Of a DNA stretch of 32,521 nucleotides, positions 1 through 7,844 are shown in pieces. Position 1 is the first letter of the stretch, and each line of letters opens with the position of its first letter. The notes under the pieces were generated by a model that saw only the letters and a program-made list of their open reading frames with translations, made no database searches and had not been told where the DNA came from. The stretch covers positions 1 through 32,521 of the forward strand of contig JABIUV010000059.1 in NCBI GenBank assembly GCA_018700895.1. Direction: 5' to 3'. The translations under genes were made by a program, and so were the position numbers. This DNA comes from Bacteroidota bacterium. GTDB lineage: Bacteria; Bacteroidota; Bacteroidia; NS11-12g; UBA9320.

Positions 1-2961
1 ATCTAGTTCCATTGTTCCACGCAGTTGTGGGCTACGTAGTGGTCCCGTTATTTTAATATCGGTGGTAGATAAACCATCAATTTGAGAAGCAAGCCCCGTA
101 AGGTACTTCTCAAAAGGTTTGATGCTACTCCGCTCGGTAATGAGGTGGAGGTCTAGCGGAGAATCTTTGTGGGTAAAGTCGATATCTCCCACTATTTTCA
201 TATCGTTAAATAGTCCTTCATTGACTTCCCCATTAATAGCAACAGCAAGCAAATTTTTGTTTTCACTCACAAGACTTAGGTTTCCTAGTGTGTCATTATC
301 AAGCTGCAGGTCGTAAATGGTTAAATCCGCCTCGATTATCGGGAAGCCCTCTCGGTCAGATATGTCTATAAATCCATTCGTAAGTCCTTGCAGTTTCATA
401 TCAAAACCAGCAATAAACGGAGTAAGATTGTCTAATTTAAACTCCGTAAGTATCATGTTTATCTTATCTGCCTGAAAACCAGAAGAGGCTTCTAAATAGA
501 GTATCTGCTCATCTTTTCTGAAATCAAGTGAGCGGAGTTCTACAATGCCATTTTGATAAATAACGTTGGGTGTGTTTGCCTTTCTAAATTGCCATTCATC
601 GCCATATATACGAACATCACTCTCGTCTACATATACGAGTGCACTATCATTGGTATATAAAAATCGACCACCTAAGGCTAAGCTCACTATTTTGTCTCTC
701 GCGGCAGTGGTTTCAAAATGGATAGCTCCATCAGACATAAAACCGTGCGCGTGCAAAACGTCAAAAAGCGTACTGTCATTTTGATAAACTCCAGATGTAT
801 TGATTGCGAAATTTATAGGGCTCAGTTCTCCACCATTTTTTATGTTCAAAGTGATTTGAGGAATGGTCAGGACATCATACATCAGTCCATGAAGCTTACT
901 GTTAGCGTTAAGTTTCCCTCGCTCATGATTATAGTCCAGAGCAAATCGTAGACTATCAAAATAGGTTCTCCCTAGAAACTCTTTCAGAATCGGTTTGTAG
1001 GCAGGAATCTCTAGATTTACTGTAAGATTACTAGAAGTTAGTTCTTGAGCGGGTCTGTCAAATTGGGTAGGGTGAATAATATGTATAATGTAGCCGAGGA
1101 TATGCTCTAGCTCAGTAGATTGAAAATTACCCTTTACGGCAGCAGATAGCAGGTCTGAGTGCATATTCCACAGTTTCTGCTCTCCGTCGCGGGCGGCGGT
1201 TACCTCTAGGTCTTTTACCGTGTATGAACTTCCCCTTCGTGTGAGTTCAAAGCTATCTAGCTTCACACTACCCGTAACATCGTCTAGGTTATTTCCTTCT
1301 AGAGCTATGTCACCATTGAAACGCACGTAATTATCTAAACTGTCTAGGCCTAAGAGTCTGAGGTTCACACGTTTTATATTACTAGCTACGTCTATTTTAG
1401 GTTGGTCGCTTGTGAGGTCCAGAGTTCCATTAAAACGGAGGTCAAAGTTGGGGTCTGCGATACTGCCCATTCCGTCAAATAGGTTTTCGTGAAACTCCCC
1501 ATCTATGGCTATATTCTGGTATCCGTAGTTAGCGTATTCTAGTAATTTTATCTTACCACTTAGCTGGGTTGATAGGGTATGTAAGGTTAACCCTTTCCCG
1601 TTTATCACTACATCGAAAGCTGTGTTTCCAAGTTTATCATTATCAAGGAGTTGACCCAAATTGATTTGATCACTTTGCAATGTTCCTGCGTAAGTAGTCT
1701 CAGTGTTGGTGGGCATACTATAGTGTAGATTCACCTTAGCAGAACCTACAGCCGTAGTCAAATCACCGTTCACATCAAAATTCTGAATATATCCCTTGAA
1801 TGTGCCCGTATATTTTAGTTGTTCCAGAGCCAGAAACTCTTTTGGGGCTGGGTCAAGATTAGCTAATTCCGCAATGTCTGAGGCGGTACTTTTGGCTGTT
1901 TTTGCTTTTAGGTCAAAGTACGTTTTGTTGATGTTTGGAAGTCCCTTCACCACAGCACTACCAGTAAATTGTGTGTGAGTTCCGAGTTCAAGATGTAACT
2001 TATTGCTTGCCAAATTATCTACTGTTCCCGTTATGGTTCCAGTCCCTTTTATCATTTCATTATAACGTCTTAGATCCGTATAAAAATAGGCCAAGTCGTC
2101 AGTGTGAATGCTGTTCTTCGTTAGGTTCGTTTTGAGATTTACTTTGCTATAAAAATCAGAAAAATCGGCATAGCTAGAGTACGAAAAACGGAGATAATCT
2201 CGTAAGGTACTTTGAGGTGTTTGTAGATATAAGTCGGTGAACTCCATCGTAGTGGAGCTAATGATAGTTTGGGCATGTAAGTCCTCTATGGTGAGGCCTG
2301 ATTTTTCTGCTCCGCGTATATTGTCCAAGGCAAAGGAGATAGAGTCCTTTATGATTGTAAAATCGTGTAAATGGCCATTGAGCTGACTAAAAACCATGTT
2401 GTTTTCATCAAAACTTCGGCTCGTAGGGGAAATGTAGTTACTATTGAAATAGCGAAAACGGGTGTCTGTAATTTCTACTTGGTCGAATACTAAGGTAGGC
2501 GATGAGGATGGCTTGCCGCTCGGCGGTGGCGAAAAGTAATCAATTAAGAACTGTATATTAAGCGAGCTACTATCCTGCGGCACACCTATCTGAATATTGC
2601 CCTCTGCTATGAATACATGGTTTAGTTTAACCTCTTCATTCGTGAAAGAAAATACGTCATAGTCTGCCTTTAGGGTCTTGATGTATATAAGTGTGTCGTG
2701 ATGCTGGTCTTCTATGTACACATCCTCAGCCTTTAGCTCATCAAAATAAGACAGTGATACTTCACCTATGCTTACTGGTACACCCAACTCTTTGCTTAGG
2801 TAGTTGGTGGCTTTATCGCTTGCATAATTTTTGAACCACGCCGTTTGAGCCACTAGCAAAAGCAGCAACGCAAGCCCGAGTAGACTTCCGAGTAGTATGA
2901 GCGGTATTTTAAGTGCTTTGGGCAAGGTGTATTGTACAATATCGTATAAGTTTGCAAACAT
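1..2961 (-). CDS. TamB/AsmA-like translocation and assembly module protein (C-terminus beyond window)
   Basis: The reading frame is open for 987 codons from the ATG at 2961 and runs off the left edge, so the C-terminal DUF490/TamB domain that would settle the family is not visible. There is one N-terminal membrane anchor at about residues 18-40 (IPLILLGSLLGLALLLLLVA). Beyond it is a very long beta-rich, low-cysteine region made of repeating units such as LDFDQVEI-like strands, with recurrent 'G.ltL.s.gl' patterns typical of AsmA/TamB proteins that bridge inner and outer membranes. In E. coli TamB works with TamA in outer-membrane biogenesis and lipid transport; Bacteroidota have long homologues without a nearby TamA. 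It is divergent from tsaD, with 3 bp between the two start codons; in my experience the tsaD-tamB pairing is common in this phylum. An upstream in-frame stop (2971-2973) fixes the start. Confidence 0.85.
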   Translation of the reverse strand, partial: MFANLYDIVQYTLPKALKIPLILLGSLLGLALLLLLVAQTAWFKNYASDKATNYLSKELGVPVSIGEVSLSYFDELKAEDVYIEDQHHDTLIYIKTLKADYDVFSFTNEEVKLNHVFIAEGNIQIGVPQDSSSLNIQFLIDYFSPPPSGKPSSSPTLVFDQVEITDTRFRYFNSNYISPTSRSFDENNMVFSQLNGHLHDFTIIKDSISFALDNIRGAEKSGLTIEDLHAQTIISSTTMEFTDLYLQTPQSTLRDYLRFSYSSYADFSDFYSKVNLKTNLTKNSIHTDDLAYFYTDLRRYNEMIKGTGTITGTVDNLASNKLHLELGTHTQFTGSAVVKGLPNINKTYFDLKAKTAKSTASDIAELANLDPAPKEFLALEQLKYTGTFKGYIQNFDVNGDLTTAVGSAKVNLHYSMPTNTETTYAGTLQSDQINLGQLLDNDKLGNTAFDVVINGKGLTLHTLSTQLSGKIKLLEYANYGYQNIAIDGEFHENLFDGMGSIADPNFDLRFNGTLDLTSDQPKIDVASNIKRVNLRLLGLDSLDNYVRFNGDIALEGNNLDDVTGSVKLDSFELTRRGSSYTVKDLEVTAARDGEQKLWNMHSDLLSAAVKGNFQSTELEHILGYIIHIIHPTQFDRPAQELTSSNLTVNLEIPAYKPILKEFLGRTYFDSLRFALDYNHERGKLNANSKLHGLMYDVLTIPQITLNIKNGGELSPINFAINTSGVYQNDSTLFDVLHAHGFMSDGAIHFETTAARDKIVSLALGGRFLYTNDSALVYVDESDVRIYGDEWQFRKANTPNVIYQNGIVELRSLDFRKDEQILYLEASSGFQADKINMILTEFKLDNLTPFIAGFDMKLQGLTNGFIDISDREGFPIIEADLTIYDLQLDNDTLGNLSLVSENKNLLAVAINGEVNEGLFNDMKIVGDIDFTHKDSPLDLHLITERSSIKPFEKYLTGLASQIDGLSTTDIKITGPLRSPQLRGTMELD
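2947..2954 (+). promoter_or_regulatory. candidate -7 promoter box of the tsaD operon
   Basis: TAAGTTTG matches the Bacteroidota -7 consensus TAnnTTTG exactly. It ends 10 nt before the GTG of tsaD and lies inside the first codons of the divergent tamB-like gene. No well-spaced TTG -33 element is obvious (the nearest TTTG is at 2917-2920), so this is a candidate only. Confidence 0.4.
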
Positions 2962-2964
2962 ACC

Positions 2965-3984
2965 GTGGAACTAGCAAAGAACAATTCACAACTCGCCATA
3001 TTGGGCATAGAATCGTCCTGTGATGATACATCTGCATCGGTGTATATGAATGGCAAGATTTATTCCAATGTAGTCGCTTCGCAAAAAATACACGAAGAAT
3101 TTGGCGGAATAGTGCCTGAGTGGGCTAGTCGCAAGCATCAGCAGAACATCGTTCCTACCGTATCGGCAGCCTTGCAGCAAGCCGGTTTGGGCATAGACCA
3201 AATAGACGGTATCTCCTGTACTCAGGGGCCAGGACTTATGGGTTCGCTACTCGTGGGGCATTCATTTGCCAAGGGCTTGTCACTATCTTCGGGTATTCCG
3301 TATGTGAATGTAGACCACATAGACGCTCACGTGCTGTCTCACTTTATAGATGGCGATATTCCTCCTTTGCCGTTTTTGTGCTTACTTGTGTCGGGTGGCC
3401 ATACCCAGATAGTGGTCGTTCGTCACGATTTTGAAATAGAGATACTGGGCAAAACCATAGACGATGCCGCTGGTGAGGCTTTTGATAAAGCAGGTAAAAT
3501 GCTCAATCTGCCCTACCCAGCTGGGCCTATCATAGACCAAAAAGCAAAAATGGGCGACCCTGAAGCATTTCAGTTTAACACTCCCAATGTGGCGGCGTTA
3601 GATTTTAGTTTTTCAGGCTTGAAAACATCGATTCTATACTTCTTGCAAAAGGAAGTACGAAAGGATAAAGACTTTGTTGCTAAAAATATAAACGATCTCT
3701 GTGCATCTATTCAGCATACTATTGTGTCTTATTTAGTAAGCAAGTTGGAAAAGGCTATGAAGCAGACAGGAATAAATCACATAGGTATAGCGGGCGGTGT
3801 GGCCGCCAATAGTGAGCTACGCTCAGCACTGCATAGCTTGGCAGCTAAACATAAGGGTGTAGCCTATGAGCCTAAGTTTGAGTATTGTACAGACAATGCC
3901 GCGATGATAGCCTATGCAGGAAAAGTAAAGTTAGAACGAAAAGAATATGGCACACTTACTGATGTGTGTTTTACACGCAAATGA
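2965..3984 (+). CDS. tsaD: tRNA N6-adenosine threonylcarbamoyltransferase, TsaD
   Basis: TsaD transfers the threonylcarbamoyl group from threonylcarbamoyl-AMP to A37 of ANN-decoding tRNAs, acting with TsaB, TsaE and TsaC. The 339-residue length is normal. Visible signatures are the N-terminal ILGIESSCDDT, the metal-binding pair H118 and H122 in VDHIDAH, the VSGGHTQIV nucleotide loop, IAGGVAANSELR, and the C-terminal CTDNAAMIAYAG metal and nucleotide motif. The start is GTG: an in-frame stop lies at 2947-2949 and no ATG occurs before the conserved N-terminus. The gene is divergent from the tamB-like gene, with only 3 bp between start codons. Its TGA overlaps the ATG of the next gene (ATGA), so it leads a translationally coupled operon. 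Identification is secure. Confidence 0.97.
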   Translation: MELAKNNSQLAILGIESSCDDTSASVYMNGKIYSNVVASQKIHEEFGGIVPEWASRKHQQNIVPTVSAALQQAGLGIDQIDGISCTQGPGLMGSLLVGHSFAKGLSLSSGIPYVNVDHIDAHVLSHFIDGDIPPLPFLCLLVSGGHTQIVVVRHDFEIEILGKTIDDAAGEAFDKAGKMLNLPYPAGPIIDQKAKMGDPEAFQFNTPNVAALDFSFSGLKTSILYFLQKEVRKDKDFVAKNINDLCASIQHTIVSYLVSKLEKAMKQTGINHIGIAGGVAANSELRSALHSLAAKHKGVAYEPKFEYCTDNAAMIAYAGKVKLERKEYGTLTDVCFTRK

Positions 3985-4793
3985 GAAAAATATTAGTACT
4001 ACTATGCATAGGTGTGAGTTGGGTTGCAATGGCTCAACAAAATGATACCGCTCTTCTTCGTAGCTTAAAAGTACAAGAGGTAAAAAAATATCAGTATGTA
4101 CATGCTTTTGATGCGAAGCAAGATACCTGCTTACTGGAGCATATCAAACTGAACACCAAGGCCCAAGAAACCTATAAGTTTACAAATCACGCGTGTATGG
4201 GTTATCCGCATTCCAACAAAGTACTATCTACCTACGAGAATGATCGTTTAGTCTCTCAATCGATGTTAAGTAATGATAAGGAGGTGTTCAAAAATCGCTT
4301 TGAGTATGGCAATGGGCCAACACCCGTGAAACAAACCACTCTTTTGCTAGAAACTAACGATACCATCGTGACTGCGTTTGAGCATTTTTATCACAAACGG
4401 TCCACCCGGGAAGACAGTACAATTACGACCAGAATTGGGCCTAATGGTACGGAGACCTATGTGACCTATTTCGCGTATGACAAGAAGAAAAAACTCTTAG
4501 CTATACGATCGGTAGATAGCTTAGGCAAGCGAGTAGATGAAGTAACCAATACGTATAACGCCCAAGGAAAATTAGAATCTACGGCACACGCTACGTTTGG
4601 GCAGAAACCAACGTTTATCAATACCTTTTTCATGTATGATCAGGCCGATAGAGTAGTGCAAACATCTAATACCAAAAACAGACAGTACGTTTATCTATAC
4701 AAAGACAATGGCTTACTGAATAATGTGTTGGGGTACAACGCAAAAGGAGATTTAGAAGTGGAGACCATCTATAATTATTCGTATCGCAAATGA
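3981..4793 (+). CDS. secreted protein with YD/RHS-like repeats, function unknown
   Basis: This is a 270-residue protein. The start at 3981 is preferred over an upstream one because it gives a clean signal peptide (KILVLLCIGVSWVAMAQQ, cleavage after AMA) and an ATGA overlap with tsaD. The mature part has several tyrosine-rich units, such as YENDRLVSQS, FAYDKKKKLLAIRSVDS, YNAQGKLESTA, MYDQADRVVQT and YNAKGDLEVETIYNYSY. These resemble single YD repeats of RHS-type proteins, which form beta-hairpins. There is no lipobox, so it is probably periplasmic or outer-surface. Its ATGA overlaps with both neighbours place it within the tsaD-crcB operon. I cannot assign a specific function. Confidence 0.8.
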   Translation: MRKILVLLCIGVSWVAMAQQNDTALLRSLKVQEVKKYQYVHAFDAKQDTCLLEHIKLNTKAQETYKFTNHACMGYPHSNKVLSTYENDRLVSQSMLSNDKEVFKNRFEYGNGPTPVKQTTLLLETNDTIVTAFEHFYHKRSTREDSTITTRIGPNGTETYVTYFAYDKKKKLLAIRSVDSLGKRVDEVTNTYNAQGKLESTAHATFGQKPTFINTFFMYDQADRVVQTSNTKNRQYVYLYKDNGLLNNVLGYNAKGDLEVETIYNYSYRK

Positions 4794-5149
4794 ATGTAGC
4801 CTTAGTTTTTTTAGGAGGAGGTCTTGGGGCGGCTTGCAGATGGTTAATCAGCAGTCAGCTTTCGGCAAGTAGCGGATTCCCCACAGGTACACTGTCTGTG
4901 AATCTAATGGGCTGCTTTCTTATAGGAATAGCGAGTGTTTATCTACTCCAACAACCCAAACTTAGTCTTCTTATCCTCGTCGGTTTTTTGGGAGGATTTA
5001 CCACCTTCAGTAGCTTCGGGCTAGATGCATGGCGAATGCTCACAGCGGCAGATTACAAAAATTTTGCAGCGTATATCACCTTGAGCAATGTAGGCGGCAT
5101 ACTTCTCGTTATATTTGGGCATAAACTAGCAACACTATTTTCAGCATAA
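4790..5149 (+). CDS. crcB: fluoride ion channel CrcB/Fluc
   Basis: This is a small dual-topology membrane protein (119 residues, four hydrophobic segments) that expels fluoride from the cytoplasm as a dimer. Hallmarks are GGGLGAACRW near the N-terminus, GTLSVNLMGCFLIG with the conserved Asn (N38), and GFLGGFTTFSSFG, which carries the phenylalanine box lining the pore and the central Na+ site region. The start overlaps the upstream stop (ATGA at 4790), so it is translated as part of the tsaD operon. No fluoride riboswitch sits in front of it, and there is no room for one, so expression is probably not fluoride-controlled here. Length and motifs are complete. Confidence 0.96.
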   Translation: MNVALVFLGGGLGAACRWLISSQLSASSGFPTGTLSVNLMGCFLIGIASVYLLQQPKLSLLILVGFLGGFTTFSSFGLDAWRMLTAADYKNFAAYITLSNVGGILLVIFGHKLATLFSA

Positions 5150-5153
5150 CCCT

Positions 5154-6413
5154 ATGAGAGAATTATTATTCATACTCTTTTCGCTATTTATAGCACGCAT
5201 ATCACTGGCAGATAAGCTGATTATACCTATGGATGCTACGCAAAAAAATCACCTCAAAGCTTATGGTATAGCCTACTGGGTACTAGGCCAAGAGGCTGAG
5301 GTAGAGTGGCTGCTGAATTACAAAGGCGGTAGTTTTATGATGGACGCCTATGAAAACATTGAAAAAGAATGCCTGCTGCGTGGTGTAAGCTACAGCACAA
5401 TGAGCGAGAATAAGGCTAGTAAGATAAAAGACGAAATAGCAAGCCCTGCCGTAAATGCCGACGTAGTAAAGCTACTCAAAGTGCCAAAAATAGCAGTGTA
5501 CTCTCCCAAAACTGCTCAACCTTGGGATGATGCCGTTACCATGGTGCTCACCTACGCAGAGATACCGTATGATGTGGTTTTTGATGATGAGGTGCTGGAT
5601 GGTAAGTTGCCGACCTATGATTGGCTGCACTTGCATCATGAGGACTTCACGGGGCAGTACGGTAAATTTTATGCGAGTTTTCGCAATGCAGCTTGGTATA
5701 AGCAGCAAGTAGCCGAAGCAGAGGCTATGGCCGAGAAACACGGATTTGAAAAAGTAAGTGAACTCAAACTGGCAGTTACTAAGAAGATACGGGATTTCAC
5801 AGCGGGTGGAGGTTTCCTCTTTGCGATGTGTAGTGCTACCGATAGCTATGATATTGCCATGGCTGCCGATGGGGTAGATATATGTGAGCGAATGTTTGAT
5901 GGAGATGCCATAGACCCCGGAGCACAAGCCAAACTGGATTACACCAAATCATTTGCCTTCACGGACTTTAAGATTGAAAAAAATCCCATGCGGTATGAGG
6001 TGAGTAGTATAGATGTAAATCCACGTACACGGGGCGTGAGAGAGGCAAATGACTTATTTGCCCTCAATGAGTTTAGTGCCAAGTGGGATGTGATACCTAC
6101 CATATTGACTCAAAATCACCAACGCATCATCAAAGGATTTATGGGGCAAACCACTGCTTTTAACAAAGACCAAGTGAAAAGCACCGTAATCATAATGGGC
6201 GAAAACAAAAGCCTAAACGAAGCTCGCTACATACACGGCACATTTGGTAAGGGGCAGTTTACCTTTTATGGAGGTCACGACCCGGAGGACTATCAGCATA
6301 TGGTAGGCGAACCACCTACCGACCTAGCTCTGCACCCCAACTCACCGGGTTACCGCCTTATCCTGAATAATATTCTTTTCCCTAGTGTGAAAAAGAAGAA
6401 GCAGAAGACGTGA
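5154..6413 (+). CDS. periplasmic conserved protein, commonly mislabelled asparagine synthetase B
   Basis: This is a 419-residue protein with a signal peptide (LLFILFSLFIARISLA). It starts 4 bp after crcB ends and finishes the tsaD operon. From memory, near-identical Bacteroidota proteins are annotated asparagine synthetase B, on motifs such as KNHLKAYGIAYWVL, QPWDDAVTMVLTYAEIPY, LHLHHEDFTGQYGKFY, GGGFLFAMCSATDSYDIA, ENKSLNEARYIHG and FYGGHDPEDYQH. Nothing supports that name: there is no N-terminal nucleophile Cys2 of a class II amidotransferase, no ATP-pyrophosphatase loop, and the protein is exported. The FAMCSATDSYD turn and the overall alpha/beta pattern suggest a class I glutamine-amidotransferase-like fold, as in the DUF4159-type superfamily. 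The role is unknown; the strong conservation suggests an important envelope function. Confidence 0.8.
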   Translation: MRELLFILFSLFIARISLADKLIIPMDATQKNHLKAYGIAYWVLGQEAEVEWLLNYKGGSFMMDAYENIEKECLLRGVSYSTMSENKASKIKDEIASPAVNADVVKLLKVPKIAVYSPKTAQPWDDAVTMVLTYAEIPYDVVFDDEVLDGKLPTYDWLHLHHEDFTGQYGKFYASFRNAAWYKQQVAEAEAMAEKHGFEKVSELKLAVTKKIRDFTAGGGFLFAMCSATDSYDIAMAADGVDICERMFDGDAIDPGAQAKLDYTKSFAFTDFKIEKNPMRYEVSSIDVNPRTRGVREANDLFALNEFSAKWDVIPTILTQNHQRIIKGFMGQTTAFNKDQVKSTVIIMGENKSLNEARYIHGTFGKGQFTFYGGHDPEDYQHMVGEPPTDLALHPNSPGYRLILNNILFPSVKKKKQKT

Positions 6414-6515
6414 TACTTGGAGGCAAACGACTCTGATAAATTTTCGTTGCTGTAAGCTACGAAACAGGGACGAAATTCAGGTTTTGTTAGGAGTCATTAA
6501 AGTTGATACAAATTT

Positions 6516-7007
6516 TTAGAATGTGAATCCGACACCAAGATTTAAAGCCTCTGGAAATGAAGCATTAGCTCTAAAAATTAATTGCCCTTCTGGCTTCTTA
6601 TACCTGTATCCAATGACTCCTGAAGGTAAAAGCCCTTTTAAATCGCCAGAGAAAACATATGTCATGCCTGTACTTACTTCAAAATGATGGGCACGTTTTC
6701 CAATTAACCAACCGTAATTAGAGAATACCCACCGCCCGCCATAATTTGGTTCACAATCCCACATGAGATAATAACCTGTACCTAGTTTTGCAAAAGACGA
6801 GATGTTTTTATTGAATAATTTTTCTTTGTGCGTTCTTTCATATGTAATTGAAGCTCCATGCCATAATATTGATGTACCTGCACTAATGTATATGGCATTT
6901 TTATCCAGTTTGGATTCAGATGGATTGTTGTTTTGAGAATACCCACTGTTCCAACTTAGGCTAAGCAAGCTAATCAGAAGAATAAAAGAAGAATAATCAC
7001 GTTTCAT
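6516..7007 (-). CDS. small outer-membrane beta-barrel protein, function unknown
   Basis: This is 163 residues from the ATG at 7007. The longer reading frame to 7040 would place extra residues before the signal peptide (FILLISLLSLSWNSGYSQ), so the internal start is preferred. The mature chain alternates hydrophobic and polar residues in short strands (ISAGTSILWHGASITYE, HHFEVSTGMTYVF, GVIGYRYKK, LNLGVGFTF). It ends in an aromatic residue preceded by an alternating strand, which is the usual signal for BAM-dependent insertion of an outer-membrane barrel. The gene stands alone, with a terminator-like palindrome on its upstream side. I do not recognise a specific family. Confidence 0.72.
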   Translation of the reverse strand: MKRDYSSFILLISLLSLSWNSGYSQNNNPSESKLDKNAIYISAGTSILWHGASITYERTHKEKLFNKNISSFAKLGTGYYLMWDCEPNYGGRWVFSNYGWLIGKRAHHFEVSTGMTYVFSGDLKGLLPSGVIGYRYKKPEGQLIFRANASFPEALNLGVGFTF

Positions 7008-7098
7008 AATTCTGGTTGTTACCTTATAACTCATATACAAATTCTAATTTTAGGGGACAATCGCACTATAGGCTTCCCATCTTTAGTACCCTTTATTA

Positions 7099-7153
7099 TT
7101 TGAATAACAAAGTTATTCAAAAATCATCTAAGGGTACCCTTAGATGATTTTTG
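7099..7153. terminator. 36-bp perfect palindrome plus overlapping 10-bp hairpin
   Basis: Positions 7118-7153 are an uninterrupted perfect palindrome centred on GGTACC, with A-rich left and T-rich right flanks. Each arm is 18 nt, so the RNA of either strand can form a long stem ending in a T-run, like a bidirectional intrinsic terminator. It lies 66 bp downstream of the 45-residue lipoprotein gene. A second hairpin, TTTGAATAAC-AAA-GTTATTCAAA (7099-7121), shares its last four bases with the palindrome, so the two structures partly exclude each other. Confidence 0.6.
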
Positions 7154-7218
7154 GCGTATAAAACTGGGGGTAAATTTTCCTGAAAAGTCTTGTTGAAATC
7201 AGGAACTCTTTTTTTTAT

Positions 7219-7356
7219 CTAAAGACTCTTGTCCTCGCTTAGGTCTAGAGCCTGTATGCTAAGCAGTTGATTGGGCTGGTAGAGTGGTTTGGGTTTAAGT
7301 AGCCCGCAAGAGGCGAATAAAATGGCAAAACTCGCTAGTGCTATATATTTCTTCAT
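7219..7356 (-). CDS. small 45-residue lipoprotein
   Basis: An ATG at 7356 opens a 45-codon frame ending in TAG (7219-7221). It begins MKKYIALASFAILFASCG, a textbook lipoprotein signal with the lipobox FASC and lipidated Cys17. The mature part is only 29 residues (PKPLYQPNQLLSIQALDL and a short acidic end), so it would be a small membrane-anchored peptide. It follows the copper-type operon on the same strand but beyond that operon's terminator, with only about 28 bp between terminator and start. It is therefore either reached by read-through or has a promoter overlapping the terminator. The function is unknown. Confidence 0.6.
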   Translation of the reverse strand: MKKYIALASFAILFASCGLLKPKPLYQPNQLLSIQALDLSEDKSL

Positions 7357-7384
7357 TCTGCTCCTTCTCTATTACTCCAACGCA

Positions 7385-7416
7385 AAAAAGGCTCCAACAA
7401 TTGTTAGAGCCTTTTT
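7385..7416 (-). terminator. intrinsic terminator of the copper-type operon
   Basis: AAAAAGGCTC and GAGCCTTTTT pair perfectly around an inner AACAATTGTT palindrome with one mismatch between. This gives an A-flanked, T-tailed hairpin starting 20 bp after the stop of the HMA protein gene. The symmetric A and T runs would also let it work on the other strand. Confidence 0.8.
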
Positions 7417-7435
7417 GGTAGTGGGTTCGTCTATC

Positions 7436-7798
7436 CTATGATTTCTTTTTACAGCATCCAGCCTTGGCACCGCACGCCTTTGCTTCCTTGGGCTTACAGC
7501 AGTTGTCTAACGCCGCTTGTGCTTCAGGATTTGCGGCCATAGTAGAGGTAGCGTATCCCAAATTGCTGATAGTGGTATGAATCTGCGATTCGCTTATTTT
7601 TTTATCGTTGTAACGGATAGTAAGCATTTTGGTCTCTTTGTCCCACTCCGCAAACGAAATGCCTGGGATATCGAGGGCTGCTTCTATCTTGTCTTTACAT
7701 TTACCACATTCTCCTTTTACAAGTATTTTTTGGGTAACTGTCTTGGCAAATACACCTAGTGTTCCTACCATTAATAGTGCTAAAAATATGTTCTTCAT
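7436..7798 (-). CDS. exported heavy-metal-associated (HMA) protein with Cys-rich tail
   Basis: This 120-residue protein has a signal peptide (IFLALLMVGTLGVFA) followed by one HMA domain. Its metal-binding loop is GECGKCKDKIE (C31 and C34), on the usual beta-alpha-beta-beta-alpha-beta pattern to about residue 80. Unusually, the C-terminus carries a second thiol cluster (C100, C101, C109, C115, C116) mixed with lysines, which could hold one or more soft metal ions. HMA domains of this size carry Cu(I) between partners. Being exported and last in an operon with a TonB receptor, MbnP and MbnH, it is plausibly a periplasmic copper chaperone or buffer. Mercury or another soft metal cannot be excluded. 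Confidence 0.9.
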   Translation of the reverse strand: MKNIFLALLMVGTLGVFAKTVTQKILVKGECGKCKDKIEAALDIPGISFAEWDKETKMLTIRYNDKKISESQIHTTISNLGYATSTMAANPEAQAALDNCCKPKEAKACGAKAGCCKKKS

Positions 7799-7844
7799 TG
7801 TGTTGTTGTTTTTATATGTATTGGTTTAAAAAATTATTATTCGT

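Noticed and set aside
4700-4800. Fluoride riboswitch in front of crcB
   Set aside because: crcB starts within the stop codon of the upstream gene, so there is no untranslated leader, and no riboswitch core was seen.
5472-5927. 151-codon minus-strand frame inside the 5154-6413 gene
   Set aside because: Shadow of a well-conserved gene on the other strand; no recognisable domain.
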